Source: Theobroma cacao (Eukaryota > Streptophyta > Magnoliopsida > Malvales > Malvaceae). Taken from it: a stretch of DNA of 64,000 nucleotides. Under the pieces are notes generated by a model, which saw only the letters and a list, made by a program, of their open reading frames with translations, did no database searches and was not told the origin of the DNA. Positions 38,095 to 48,742 of this stretch are shown here, piece after piece (position 1 is the stretch's first letter; every line of letters starts with the position of its first letter). A program made the position numbers and the translations under genes. The stretch spans positions 5,856,957-5,920,956 of the forward strand of contig NC_030850.1 of the NCBI RefSeq assembly GCF_000208745.1, written 5' to 3'.

Positions 38095-38935
38095 GCCTCA
38101 GCCTCGGGAGCTGCGGAGCTGTTCCTCAAGACATATGACCCTGTTTTTGCTAGGAGGCCATCTTTTTGAAGCTGACAAGTATATTACTTACAGTCAGCAG
38201 AACTTGTCCTTCTCTCCCTACGTGTATTACTGGCCCAACATGCGTAACATATGCACTCTAAAGTTGCCTAGTAACCTTAAAACCATTCTTTCAGGTCCAC
38301 TAGAAAGGATCGGCTTCATCCCTTTGATTGACTGCACTTTAAAAGGCCACCTGTGAGTTGCTGTTGATCTTAGTGTTGAGGTCTCATCTCTTAGTACTGA
38401 CATGACTTGCAGAATGGTGCTGGGAAAGAAATATTTAGCATTGAGCTTCATTTTACTCCTTGCTCACAATACAGGACATCCTTGTGGCTGCAATGGACAC
38501 TTCAGCCACTGCAATTGAGTGGACATTGTCCGAGTTCATCAAGCATCACAAGCAATGGATAGAGTCCGAAAAGAATTAGAAAACGTGGCAGGCATACAGG
38601 GGGTGTAGAATAATCAGACTTGGAGAAATTGGAGTACTTAAACATGGTTGTGAAAGATAGCTTTAGGCTTCATCATGGTTTCACATAGCCAATAATTCTC
38701 GCATCTTAACGTATGGGCCATTGGTCGGGACCAACATGTACTTACTGATGCCGTGTAGATATTTCCAGAGAGATTTATTGGAAGTCAACATCGATATTTT
38801 GGGACGCAAGTTCCAACTAATCCTGTTCGGTTCTGGCCCCAGAGGCTGCCCTGGAATGCGACTGGGTCTGACTATTGTTCACCTTGTAGTGTCACAATTA
38901 GTTCATTGCTTTGATTGAGAGCTTCCACAAGTTGT
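38095..38935 (+). pseudogene. Decayed cytochrome P450 copy (CYP736A-like)
   Basis: A broken relative of the intact P450 that follows about 1 kb later. It begins in the middle of exon 1 (counterpart of [11 protein letters not shown]), so the membrane anchor and the proline-rich hinge are missing. Matching blocks continue through FSPY, NMR and the part before LGKKY. A stretch corresponding to the rest of exon 1 is deleted, while the intron acceptor and the I-helix segment [12 protein letters not shown] persist. Several stops and frameshifts follow. The heme-loop counterpart (FGSGPRGCPGM) is still readable near 38,830-38,865, with Pro in place of the first Arg of the intact gene. Not expected to yield an enzyme. 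Confidence 0.9.
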
Positions 38936-39749
38936 GCATCGGTGCAAATATTATCTGATTGGCGCTTTCGGTTCATTTTTTTGTACTCAGTATTTAAATA
39001 ATTTCTTTGTCTCTTGTAACTAGTTATGATTCCTATTCCTATGATTATGATGATGACATGCGAGTAGCATATAGAAGAAATATGCTGACAATTCTACTGA
39101 GATTATTTAATCAAATAATTCCTTATCAAGGCACGGTGATGCTAATAAGAGACAAAAGCAAGAAAATTGATAACTCAGCTACAGGGCACCACAGAGCTGC
39201 AACGTGGCTTAGAGACAAAAAATGACAGAATAAAAAAATTTACGATCCCCATCTGCTTATTAATGCGGGCGGACACTTTAACCATGCAAATTCCTTGAAC
39301 TACAAGGACAAGGGAGAAGAAAAATCTCACAACTTGTCTTTAATCAAAATACAAGGAGTAAGGACCAAGTAAACTGGCAATCATTCAACATTAAAATGAT
39401 ATTTTTTTCCTGTTCATTCAGAAAATTTAGACCTTTTTGGAGGTTTGTCCTGCTCAGACATAAACCAATACATCTCCGACAGAGTTCAAGTTTGTATAAT
39501 ACTATGACTTCGTACTTGATAAAAATAAGTATAATAATTAAATATAAGCAATTGAGTGTTGAAGTTTGCTCCTGTTTGTTTTACATTCTGTCTTGAAGCC
39601 CCAAACCATGAATATAAGTATCCCAGTTGCAGAGGTAAAGACCAAGTCTAAGGCTTTTGCCCTGCCTTAACAGTTGAAATTGGCTGCCCCCCTTTCAACA
39701 CCAGAGATCTCAACCTTAGTCGAAGCAGCTGGTCAAGCAAATTCCCACT
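38936..39749. other. Spacer upstream of the intact P450
   Basis: Contains the presumed promoter and 5' UTR of the P450 gene. No other gene recognised. Confidence 0.5.
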
Positions 39750-41397
39750 ATGGACTGGACGTGGACAACTCTTGCAGTCGCGGCACTGATCTTTTTCTTT
39801 CAATCACTGGTCTGGAAAAGAAGTGCCAAAAATAAGAGATTACCTCCCGGTCCGAGAGGCCTTCCTATCCTGGGAAACCTTCTCATGATAGGGGAGAAAC
39901 CTCACCGAGATCTTCAACAGTTAGCCCAAAAATATGGCCCCATTATGCACTTGCGCTTTGGCTCCATGCCTGTAATTGTTGTCTCATCCCCTGAAGCTGC
40001 CGAGCAGTTCCTCAAGACATACGACCTTGTTTTTGCTAGCAGGCCTCCTCATGAAGGTTCCAAGTATATTTGTTACAATCAGCAGAACATATCCTTCTCT
40101 CCCTACGGGTCCTACTGGCGCAACATGCGTAAGATGTGCACTCTGGAGTTGCTTAGTAACCTTAAAATTAACTCTTTCAGGTCTATGAGAAAGGAGGAGC
40201 TACATCTTTTCATTGACTGTATTCAAGAGGCTGCTTCTGCTCGTGTTGCTGTTGATCTTACTGCTACGGTCTCATCTCTTAGTACTAACATTTCTTGCAG
40301 AATGGTGCTTGGAAAGAAATACAATAACGATGATTTCGATGAGAAGGGCTTCGAAGCTATAATTCGAGAGGGCATGCAAATTGGAGCGGCTTTTAATATA
40401 GCTGATTACATCCCTCTATTTAAAGCACTCGATCTTCAGGGGCTAAAAAAGCGCATGAAAGCTGTTGCCAAGGTTTTTGACGACTTCTTTGAAAAGGTCA
40501 TTGATGAGCATGTTCAATCCAAAGATGAAAACAGAACCAAGGACTTCGTTGATGTCATGTTGGGATTCATGGGATCAGAAGAAAGTGAGTACCGCGTGGA
40601 GCGAGACACTATCAAAGCAATAATCTTGGTACTCTTCTACATCTCGGCAAACAGAATTTTTTTGCCCCTGGATATAGGACTCCTAAAACCAGAATTTATC
40701 TAAACTTTTTGCATGGGTACCTTGTCAGGCTTTGAGTAATTATATTTGTTTCTCACGATGATTGCAGGACATGCTTGTAGCTGCAATGGACACTTCAGCA
40801 ACTGCGATTGAGTGGACACTATCCGAACTCATCAAGCATCCACGGGTGATAAAGAAAGTCCAAAAAGAATTAGAAAATGTGGTAGGCATGGAGAGGCTGG
40901 TGGAAGAATCAGACTTGGAGAAACTGGAGTACCTAGACATGGTTGTGAAAGAAAGCTTTAGGCTCCATCCAGTGGCACCATTGCTGGTCCCGCACGCGTC
41001 TGTGGAGGACTGCACAGTTAATGGCTTTCACATACCCAAGAATTCACGCGTCTTCATAAATGCATGGGCAATTGGGCGGGACCCAAATATTTGGACTGAT
41101 GCAGAGAAATTCATTCCAGAGAGATTTGTTGGAAGTGACATTGATCTGCGCGGACGCGACTTCCAGCTAATCCCATTTGGCTCTGGCCGCAGAGGGTGCC
41201 CTGGAATGCCACTGGGTCTCATCATGGTTCGGCTTGTTGTGGCACAGTTGGTTCATTGCTTCGATTGGGAGCTTCCAGATGGTATGTTGGCAACCGAATT
41301 GGACATGACTGAGGAATTCGGACTAGTTAGTCCTAGAGCCAAGCATCTCTTGGCTATGCCAACCTGGCGCCTAAAAACAGAGAAAAGGGCTGTTTAA
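39750..41397 (+). CDS. Cytochrome P450, CYP71 clan, CYP736A-like
   Basis: Endoplasmic-reticulum monooxygenase; substrate unknown. Two exons, 39750-40628 and 40768-41397, with one phase-0 intron at the site usual for the CYP71 clan; 502 aa, normal length. N-terminal anchor at about 5-20 ([17 protein letters not shown]), then the hinge [14 protein letters not shown]-helix AAMDTS at 298-303, K-helix ExxR as E355-R358 (KESFR), PERF at 410-413, and heme loop [11 protein letters not shown] with the iron-binding Cys437. All core residues are present, so it should be functional. Sequence near WRNMRK and SRPPHE points to CYP736A, a family tied to defence and specialised metabolism in several plants. 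That family call is by eye; CYP71 or CYP750 are alternatives. Confidence 0.92.
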
Positions 41398-42497
41398 TTT
41401 CTACAAATAATATATTTCCTGAGTATGTTTGTTGCTTACTGGAGTAATGTCTCAATTTACATGCAAGTTTTTGTGAATTTGTCACAGCTGACATGGTTAA
41501 CAAATAAGATCTGGATTTACCCTTTCGTTTTGGATATATATCCAACTTGAACAAATCAATCCATAAATGTAGATGAAGGCCCAAATCCACAATATTCAAT
41601 ATTCAAGTTGTGTAAGAACAAGAAATGTTGATTCTATGTGTTTTGAAGTACAAGCTCCTCAAAAAGGGATTTGCAGTTTAGAAAGAACTTGACAATAGCA
41701 ATTTGGCTTGTAATTTTACAATCCAAAATGAATGGATTTGTTTATCCACTGGGGTACACTATGCAAAATCCGTCATTGGATGATCAAAAGTCCAGGATAT
41801 TGGTTTACCTACTGCATAATTTATCCATAAATAATAAGAACAATCTTACCCATATCATTTCTAACCTTTTATTTCTCTTTCTTAACTATGCAATAAGATA
41901 AAAGGACATAATCAATAAAAAATAAGATAAAAAGACATAATCATTAAAAAAAGTAATAAGATAAAAGGACATAATCATTAAAAAAAATTCTTATGAAATA
42001 TAAAATATTTATTTACAAATGAAAGGAGGGTTATTTATAGATTAAAAAAATAATGCTTAAAAGATTTAATTTGAATGGAGTAAATCATTATTTTAATCCA
42101 ATCTAATCTATATCCAAATCTAAATATAGATAATCAAATATCATATTACATTTCTTGTATTATCCCATTATGTTATTTGACTTAGTTGTCATAACACAAT
42201 AGACATTTATGTATTCATAACACTTATCTATTTAGTCAAATTATTTAAAATTTTTACCTTTTATTATGTTTAATTAAATTCTTACAATTTTATTTTAGAT
42301 CAAATAAAATTTATTATAAAATTTTTTATTAAAAGTAATAGAAAAAAAAGGATTTATATGAATTTTTTAATAATAAGAATTTTTTCAAATATTATGCCAA
42401 AAATTTCAAAATAGAAATAAAGTAAATTGATGTATGACAAATCATAAATTAGACCAAGAAAAGAATCCACCCTCGAATTGTTTGCTTTTCCAAAACG
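41398..42497. other. Spacer 3' of the P450 gene
   Basis: Positions 41,584-41,694 resemble 45,010-45,117, downstream of the first mTERF gene. A short triplication lies at 41,892-41,988, and 42,400-42,497 resembles the region upstream of the second mTERF gene (45,747-45,845). No gene seen. Confidence 0.6.
41892..41988. repeat. Three tandem copies of a ~32-bp AT-rich unit
   Basis: AATAAGATAAAAGGACATAA and a following ATCATTAAAAAA-like tail repeat at about 41892, 41921 and 41955, with few changes. Confidence 0.85.
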
Positions 42498-43455
42498 TGT
42501 TGTTTTAATTAGCCGAATTCACAAAAATAATATCATCCACTTTCACCAAAACATACTCAAACACGTTGAAAGCATATTCGATTTGAACTAAGTATTTTAT
42601 GTTTGCATTTGCAAAAATAGTTATATATGCATACATTAGACCAAATCGTATTAGGAGTTTAAAATAAAAAAAAATTATGTGTTACATAAATCATATTCCA
42701 AAACTAGAACAAAGAGATTATATTTATTTATATATATGCATGTTCAACCCCGATTTAATAAATCATATGGCAAATGTTATATACAATATACAAAATCTAA
42801 ATTCACATTGAAGTTAATTTTAAAAAAATGAAAACACTGAAGAAATTTTAAATCACTCACTTGATTTGCTAAAACTAAATTTAAAAAATAAGAATCGAAA
42901 TCCTCTTAAAACTTATTAATTCAAAATACTCAAAATTGGAAATTAACACTATTAACTTATCAAAACAAACTATAACTCTCCACTAATCAAAACTAATTTT
43001 GAAATGTTTTTCAATATTTAAATTGTTTTTTTAATAATTTATAAATATATAAAGTCGTTCAAAACTTAAAAACTTATAAGTATCATTAGGTGCTTTACAA
43101 TACAATTACATTATAAGTAATGTAATTTTAGATAATGTAATTTTAGAGAATTTAATTGTATGAAAAATAACATTATAACGTTTAGTATATTATGAAAGTA
43201 TGGATTAAAATGTTGAGAATATAATATTTTACAAGCACTTTACGATCAATATGTAATGTTAATTTTCAAAATTACCTATTTATATTAAAATACAAATTTA
43301 ATATTTATTATAAATTTTTATATGATATTTTTCTTGAATAAATTTTAATTTTATATATTTTATTTTATTTTTATTATAATCTCCTATATTTTATTTTTAT
43401 TTATTATAATATAAATTTAGTTTATATATGACATGAAAAAAAGGAAACTTATATA
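42498..43455. other. ~960-bp AT-rich insertion upstream of mTERF copy 1
   Basis: In copy 2 the sequence matching 42,400-42,497 runs directly into the promoter (45,747-45,880). In copy 1 the two parts are separated by this AT-rich block, with TCCAAAACG on the left and TCCAACG on the right. It is therefore either an insertion in copy 1 or a loss in the others. No open frame; clear terminal repeats were not found. Confidence 0.55.
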
Positions 43456-43590
43456 TCCAACGTTGCTAACATGGGCATCTGCTTAGAACGTCGTCGTTAC
43501 CTAAGCGAGAGAGAGACTGTTGAATCTGCAATTCCGCATGATGAAAGTTGAAATTTAAACCTTAAACCCTCTGGTACAGAATCCCTCACA

Positions 43591-44766
43591 ATGCAAGTAC
43601 TGAAATCATCTTCCGTTTTCTCTACTTCCCATTTCCTCAATTTCCCCTTAAAACCCAAATCAGTTATTTTTCTTCTCTACTATTCTTCTTCTTTGTCTTC
43701 TCCTTGCTCCTCTTCTTCTTCAACCTCAGTTTCAAATTCTCCCCTTTTCAATTACCTTGTAAAGAACTTGGATTTCACTGAAACTCAAGCTCTTTCAATC
43801 GCTAGCCGTTACCCTAACGTCAAATCCTTCGAAAAACCCCAATCTGTTGCCAACTTTTTCCGAAATCTTGGCTTTTCTAATGCCCAAATAGCCGCTTCTG
43901 TACGAAACGCGCCCCAAATTCTCTTTGCTAATGTAGAAACGAAGCTTAGACCAAAAATCAAGTTTTTTCAAGATCTGGGTCTTATGGGTACTCACCTGGA
44001 TAAGTTTCTTTCCAGGAATTCTGTGCTTTTAGCTTGTAGTTTAGACAAAAAGTTGATTCCTTCTATCCAAATTGTCAAGAGAGTTTTAGGGAATAATGAT
44101 AATAAGGACCTGATCAAGGTCTTCGATAGAAGCAATGGTTTTATTGCCAGTGGTCGCATATTAAAGTTGTCGAGAAACATTGAGTATTTGGAGAGCTGTG
44201 GGATTGTTGGGTCTCAGCTCTCAAGGTTGTTAAGGAGACAACCTAGGATTTTCAGAATGCGAGAATCTGCATTAAGGGACCTCGTTTCCAGGGTTTTAGA
44301 TATGGGGTTTTCAACTGATTCGAGGATGTTAGTACATGCTGTTCATACTATGAATCGCTTGAGTGAACAAACACTTAAGAAGAAATGGGAATTACTAAAG
44401 AGTTACGGTTTTTCGGAAAATGATTGCTTGGATATGTTTAGGAAGGCCCCAGGTCTCTTTAGGCCCTCTGAGGAGAAAATGAAGTTAGGAATAGTGTTCT
44501 TTATGAGTATAGCAAAGGTTGATAAGAATGTGTTGGTTTCTAGACCTCATCTTTGGATGAATAGCTTGGAAGACCGAGTGATTCCTCGATACAGAGTTTG
44601 GCAGATTATCAAGTTAAAGAAGTTGTTGAAGAAGGAACCGAGTTTTCTTAACCTTTTGGACTATAAAGAGAGAGAATTCTTGCAGTTCATCTCAAGTTTT
44701 ACAGATGATGTGGAGGAGCTGTTGATGGCTTACAAGGCTCATCTTTTGCACACTTCAGAAGAATAA
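43591..44766 (+). CDS. mTERF family protein, tandem copy 1
   Basis: Intronless, 391 aa. Plant mTERF proteins are helical-repeat nucleic-acid-binding proteins of mitochondria or plastids acting in organelle transcription, intron splicing or ribosome assembly. The first ~45 residues are rich in Ser and Lys/Arg without acids, like a mitochondrial presequence. Below this come several ~35-residue mTERF motifs, visible as repeating LGFSNAQIAASVRNAPQIL, LESCGIVGSQLSRLLRRQPR and YGFSENDCLDMFRKAPGLF. The gene ends inside a GAA tract where a TAA interrupts the repeats. It is closely similar to the copies at 45,973 and 48,743, and matches the family of Arabidopsis At5g64950, the neighbour of OSA1 there as here. 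Confidence 0.9.
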   Translation: MQVLKSSSVFSTSHFLNFPLKPKSVIFLLYYSSSLSSPCSSSSSTSVSNSPLFNYLVKNLDFTETQALSIASRYPNVKSFEKPQSVANFFRNLGFSNAQIAASVRNAPQILFANVETKLRPKIKFFQDLGLMGTHLDKFLSRNSVLLACSLDKKLIPSIQIVKRVLGNNDNKDLIKVFDRSNGFIASGRILKLSRNIEYLESCGIVGSQLSRLLRRQPRIFRMRESALRDLVSRVLDMGFSTDSRMLVHAVHTMNRLSEQTLKKKWELLKSYGFSENDCLDMFRKAPGLFRPSEEKMKLGIVFFMSIAKVDKNVLVSRPHLWMNSLEDRVIPRYRVWQIIKLKKLLKKEPSFLNLLDYKEREFLQFISSFTDDVEELLMAYKAHLLHTSEE

Positions 44767-45302
44767 GAAGAAGAAGAAGAAGAAGAAACATGATAGAAGT
44801 CTGTTTTTGTTTAACTTGGTTTCACTTCACGTGCACCAATCTCAATTAATAATGGCCAGTTTTGAGCCTTCATGTTGATTCAATCAGAAATTAGGCATGT
44901 GACAGGTTCTGAGTTTGCTATTTGACAAGATAGAAAACATCAACAGAAATGTTTAAGATGCCCTTATATGTTTTATGGAACTTGAGGGATCAACACCGTG
45001 ATGGTCTCCATCCATAATCTCAATATTCAAGTTGTGTAAAAACAAGAAATGTTGAGATTATGTGTTTAACGTACGAGCTCGTTAAAAGGGAATTTGTAGT
45101 GGATGAAAGAGTTTCCAATTTTTAGTGGTTGTTGCTGGCTTTTCTAGCTAGAACCTATATTAAAGTTAGTTCATAGAACTATAAAATAATTCTATAATTT
45201 ATAGATAAAAAAATTAAGTCTATTTTTAGTTTACTCATTATATTAGATGTTAAAATGGAAACGTCTATAGTAGCATTTATTATTGACATAAGAGATAAAT
45301 AA
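44767..45302. other. 3' flank of mTERF copy 1
   Basis: The first ~240 bases match the flanks of the other two copies. After about 45,010 it switches to sequence resembling the P450 3' flank (41,584-41,694). No gene. Confidence 0.6.
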
Positions 45303-45714
45303 GAGCTTATTTGGTCTGATTTTTTTTAATTTAAAAATTATTATAAAACTCTTATGAAAAAGAATAACTTTTAAAATTAAGTTAAAATTGTTTGGTAAAT
45401 TTTTTTTTATAAGTTTTTTTATATAAGTTATAATTTTAGTTAAAATTATCATAGAAGATATTTTTTTTGAGAAGATAATATTGTAATTATTTTTAATAGA
45501 TGAAGATATTTTTAAAATAAAAATAATTTTTTTTTATATTTTTAAAAGAAGAGAAGAAAAAGCTCTTTAGGAGTTTTTCTTGATACGTTTTTTTTTAAAT
45601 TTTTATTCTTAAAAAAATTATTTTTTTAAAAAAACTTTTTAAAATTTATGTTTGACTTGATTTTTACTTTTAAGATATAGTTAAATTGAAAAAAAAATCA
45701 GATCAAAGAAGCAC
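45303..45714. mobile_element. hAT-like MITE
   Basis: The left end GAGCTTATTTGGTCTGATTT and the reverse complement of the right end, GTGCTTCTTTGATCTGATTT, match in 17 of 20 positions. Both continue into T/A-rich arms. Length is about 410 bp with no coding capacity. Terminal sequence and size resemble plant hAT-type MITEs. A clean 8-bp target duplication was not visible. Confidence 0.65.
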
Positions 45715-45972
45715 TAAAATTCAACAATATGTACAAGATTGGTGAAGGAAATTCCGAAATAGAAACAAAGTAAAATGATGTCTGACGTAACATACATTAG
45801 ACCAATAAAAGGATACCACCCTTGAAATGTTTAACTATCCAAACGCGACGTCGCATCTATGCCCTTCTGCTTGGAACGCCGTCGTTGCAAAAGCCAGAGA
45901 GTGTTAAATCTGCAATTCCTCATTGAATTTTAAAAGCTAAACCCTCTGCACAAAATTCCTCAGAAGAACTCA

Positions 45973-47142
45973 ATGCAAATCCTGAAATCATCTTCCATTT
46001 TCTCAACTTCCCATTTCCTCAATTTCCCCTTAAAACCCAGATCATTTATTCTTCTTCTCTACTGTTCTTCTTCTTCTTCCACCTCAGTTTCAAATTCTCC
46101 CCTTCTCAATTACCTTGTAAAAAACTTGGATTTCACGGAAACTCAAGCCCTTTCAATCGCTAACCGTTACCTCAACGTGAAATCCTTTGAAAAGCCCCAA
46201 GCTGTCGCCAACTTTTTCCGAAATCTTGGCTTTTCTAATGCCGAAATAGCCGCTTCTGTCCGAAACGCGCCCCAAATTCTCTTTGCCGATGTAGAAACGA
46301 AGCTTAGGCCAAAAATCAAGTTTTTTCAAGATCTGGGTTTTGTGGGACCTCACCTGGGTAAGTTCCTTTCCAGGAATTCTGCGCTTTTAGCTTGTAGTTT
46401 AGACAAAAAGTTGATTCCTTCTTTCCAAATTGTCAAGAAAGTTTTAGGGAATAATGATAATAAGGACCTGATTAAGGTCTTCAATAGAAGTAATGGTTTT
46501 ATTGCCAGAGATTGCATATTAAAGTTGTCGAGAAACGTTGGGTATTTGGAGAGCTGTGGGATTGTTGGGTCTCAGCTCTCAAAGTTATTAAAGAGACAAC
46601 CTAGGATTTTCAGAATGCGAGAATCTGCATTAAGGGACCTCGTTTCAAGGGTTTTAGATATGGGGTTTTCAACTGATTCAAGGATGTTAGTATATGCTAT
46701 TCATACCATGAATTGCTTGAGTGAACAAACATTTAAGAAGAAATGGGAATTACTTCAGAGTTTTGGTTTTTCGGAAAATGAAAGGGTGGATATGTTTAGG
46801 AAGGCCCCAGGTTTGCTTAGGACCTCTGAGGAGAAAATGAAGTTAGGAATTGCGTTCTTTACGAATGTAGCAAAGTTTGATAAGAATGTGTTGGTTTCTA
46901 GACCACGTCTGTTGATGAATAGCTTGGAAGATCGAGTGATTCCTCGATACAGAGTTTTGCAGATTATCAAGTCAAAGAAGTTGTTGAAGAAGGAGCTGAG
47001 TTTTCTTAACATTTTGGACTATACGGAGAATGAATTCTTGAAGTTTATCTCAAGGTTTACAGATAATGTGGAGGAACTGTTGATAGCTTACAAGGCTCAT
47101 CTTTTGCACACTTCAGAAGAAGAAGAAGAAAAAACATGTTAG
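45973..47142 (+). CDS. mTERF family protein, tandem copy 2
   Basis: Intronless, 389 aa, with the same mTERF motif layout and organelle-type leader as copy 1. The serine tract in the leader is shorter (LYCSSSSSTSVSNS). The C-terminus reads through the GAA tract as a string of Glu and ends EEEEKTC. Upstream flank 45,747-45,970 and downstream flank to about 48,500 are duplicated around copy 3. The intact frame and matching promoter suggest it is expressed. Individual function of the copies is unknown. Confidence 0.9.
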   Translation: MQILKSSSIFSTSHFLNFPLKPRSFILLLYCSSSSSTSVSNSPLLNYLVKNLDFTETQALSIANRYLNVKSFEKPQAVANFFRNLGFSNAEIAASVRNAPQILFADVETKLRPKIKFFQDLGFVGPHLGKFLSRNSALLACSLDKKLIPSFQIVKKVLGNNDNKDLIKVFNRSNGFIARDCILKLSRNVGYLESCGIVGSQLSKLLKRQPRIFRMRESALRDLVSRVLDMGFSTDSRMLVYAIHTMNCLSEQTFKKKWELLQSFGFSENERVDMFRKAPGLLRTSEEKMKLGIAFFTNVAKFDKNVLVSRPRLLMNSLEDRVIPRYRVLQIIKSKKLLKKELSFLNILDYTENEFLKFISRFTDNVEELLIAYKAHLLHTSEEEEEKTC

Positions 47143-48742
47143 AAGCCTGTTTTTGTTTAACTTGGTTTCACTTTGACTTGCACCAATCTCAATTAACAAA
47201 GTCCAGTTTTGAGCCTACATGTTGATTCAATCAGAAATTAGGCATGTGACAGGTTCTGAGTTTGTTATTTGACAAGATAGGAAATATCAATAGAAATATT
47301 TAAGATGCCCATTTATGTTTTATGGAACTTGAGGGATCAATCACTGTGATGGTCTCCAAGTAGGCTACAGGGTTCAGTTTCTCATGCAAGCTGGATGGCT
47401 GTGACAAAGAGATTTGCTACAAGAGGAAGCTGATCAATGAGGATACACATTTGATTCTTTTTTTTTTGCAGGCAATTCTGAAATTGTAACTTTTTGAATG
47501 CACAGTCTTCAAAACTGTAGGATTCTTTTTTCAAAGGAAGTGTTTATAAACTCGGTTTTTGGGGCTGCAGCACATGATCTGATCTGGCAGAGACTGTCGT
47601 GAAGGCCTAAGAACTGTTACAAGATGTTGGCGAGTTGATGGTATCTGTTAAGGGCTAAGTGAAACAGATTGATTGATGTTCCGGGATAAGAATTCAAAGA
47701 TAGTTGGCCTTAATTTTTGCTTCTTGGTAAGATATTTTGACTTAGTTTCTCTTCATCATGATTACCTGACTTGGGCCAGCTACATTTGGATTGATACTTG
47801 CTGCATATTAGGACTGAGATGGACAAGTATGTGAAATTAAGGTTTAGCTATTGCATTGGGACTCAGATGGAGGTGGTTCAATGGTAGGCCTTCTTGCCAG
47901 AGCTATACTGTTAAACCTCTTAATGTAGTATCGGGGGCTTAAATTTGGGCCTCTGGGAACTTTAAGGTAAGGCCAACTATTACCAAAAGCACCTCAAATG
48001 GCTTCATTTATGTAACATTTTGAATTGTAATTTATTTCATTTTTTTACTTCTCTTCCATTATTTACAACAGCATATCTCAAAGTCAGTGCACTCGCTACT
48101 GGTGGTAGATTTGCAATATTCATGCATTCATCAGTAGTGCAGGTTGGAATAGGGTCGGAAATATTTGTACATTGCCCAAAAAACTGTGTAAAAGAGAGAA
48201 AGTACTCTTATGGTTATGGAAGGACTGTTATATCAATAAGAATCTACCTTAGGCTTGGTCTAGTTGCCATTACCCCTTCCAAGCTTGCTAGCTAGCTACA
48301 AAAGTAAAAGATTCAATCAACAAACAAGCAAAAATAGTTAGCATAGAAACGGATATAGAAGTTAATCCAAGAATTTCATGTGCAAGAGACCCAAATTACC
48401 CAGTCCATCATCATACATTATCGTTGGGTCTAATACAATAAAGTCAGCATTTGTAAGAAACTTTAGTTAATTTTGCTTAGAAAAACTTTGTGATTCATAA
48501 TCGAACTCAACTTGTGAAAATAATGAATGCTACCCCAAACTAATTGACATAACATAAATTTCGAAATACAAAATCCACCCTTGAAAAGTTCTATTCCCTG
48601 ATGGTCCGTCGCTGCTTTTATGGCCTCCTGCTCAGAACGTCGTCGTTACATATGCGAGAGACTATTTAAATCTGCAATACCGCATGACCGAAGTTGAATT
48701 TTAAACCCTAAACCCTGTGCACAAAATTCCTCAAAAAGCACA
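47143..48742. other. Spacer between mTERF copies 2 and 3, duplicated downstream
   Basis: Segments 47,340-47,830 and 48,310-48,500 recur after copy 3 at about 50,100-50,500 and 51,170-51,360. Probably 3' UTR and promoter DNA carried along in a tandem duplication. The open frame at 48,020-48,295 is not kept in the other copy and looks spurious. Confidence 0.6.

Noticed and set aside
48020..48295. 91-codon frame between mTERF copies 2 and 3
   Set aside because: Not kept in the matching spacer after copy 3 and similar to no known protein.
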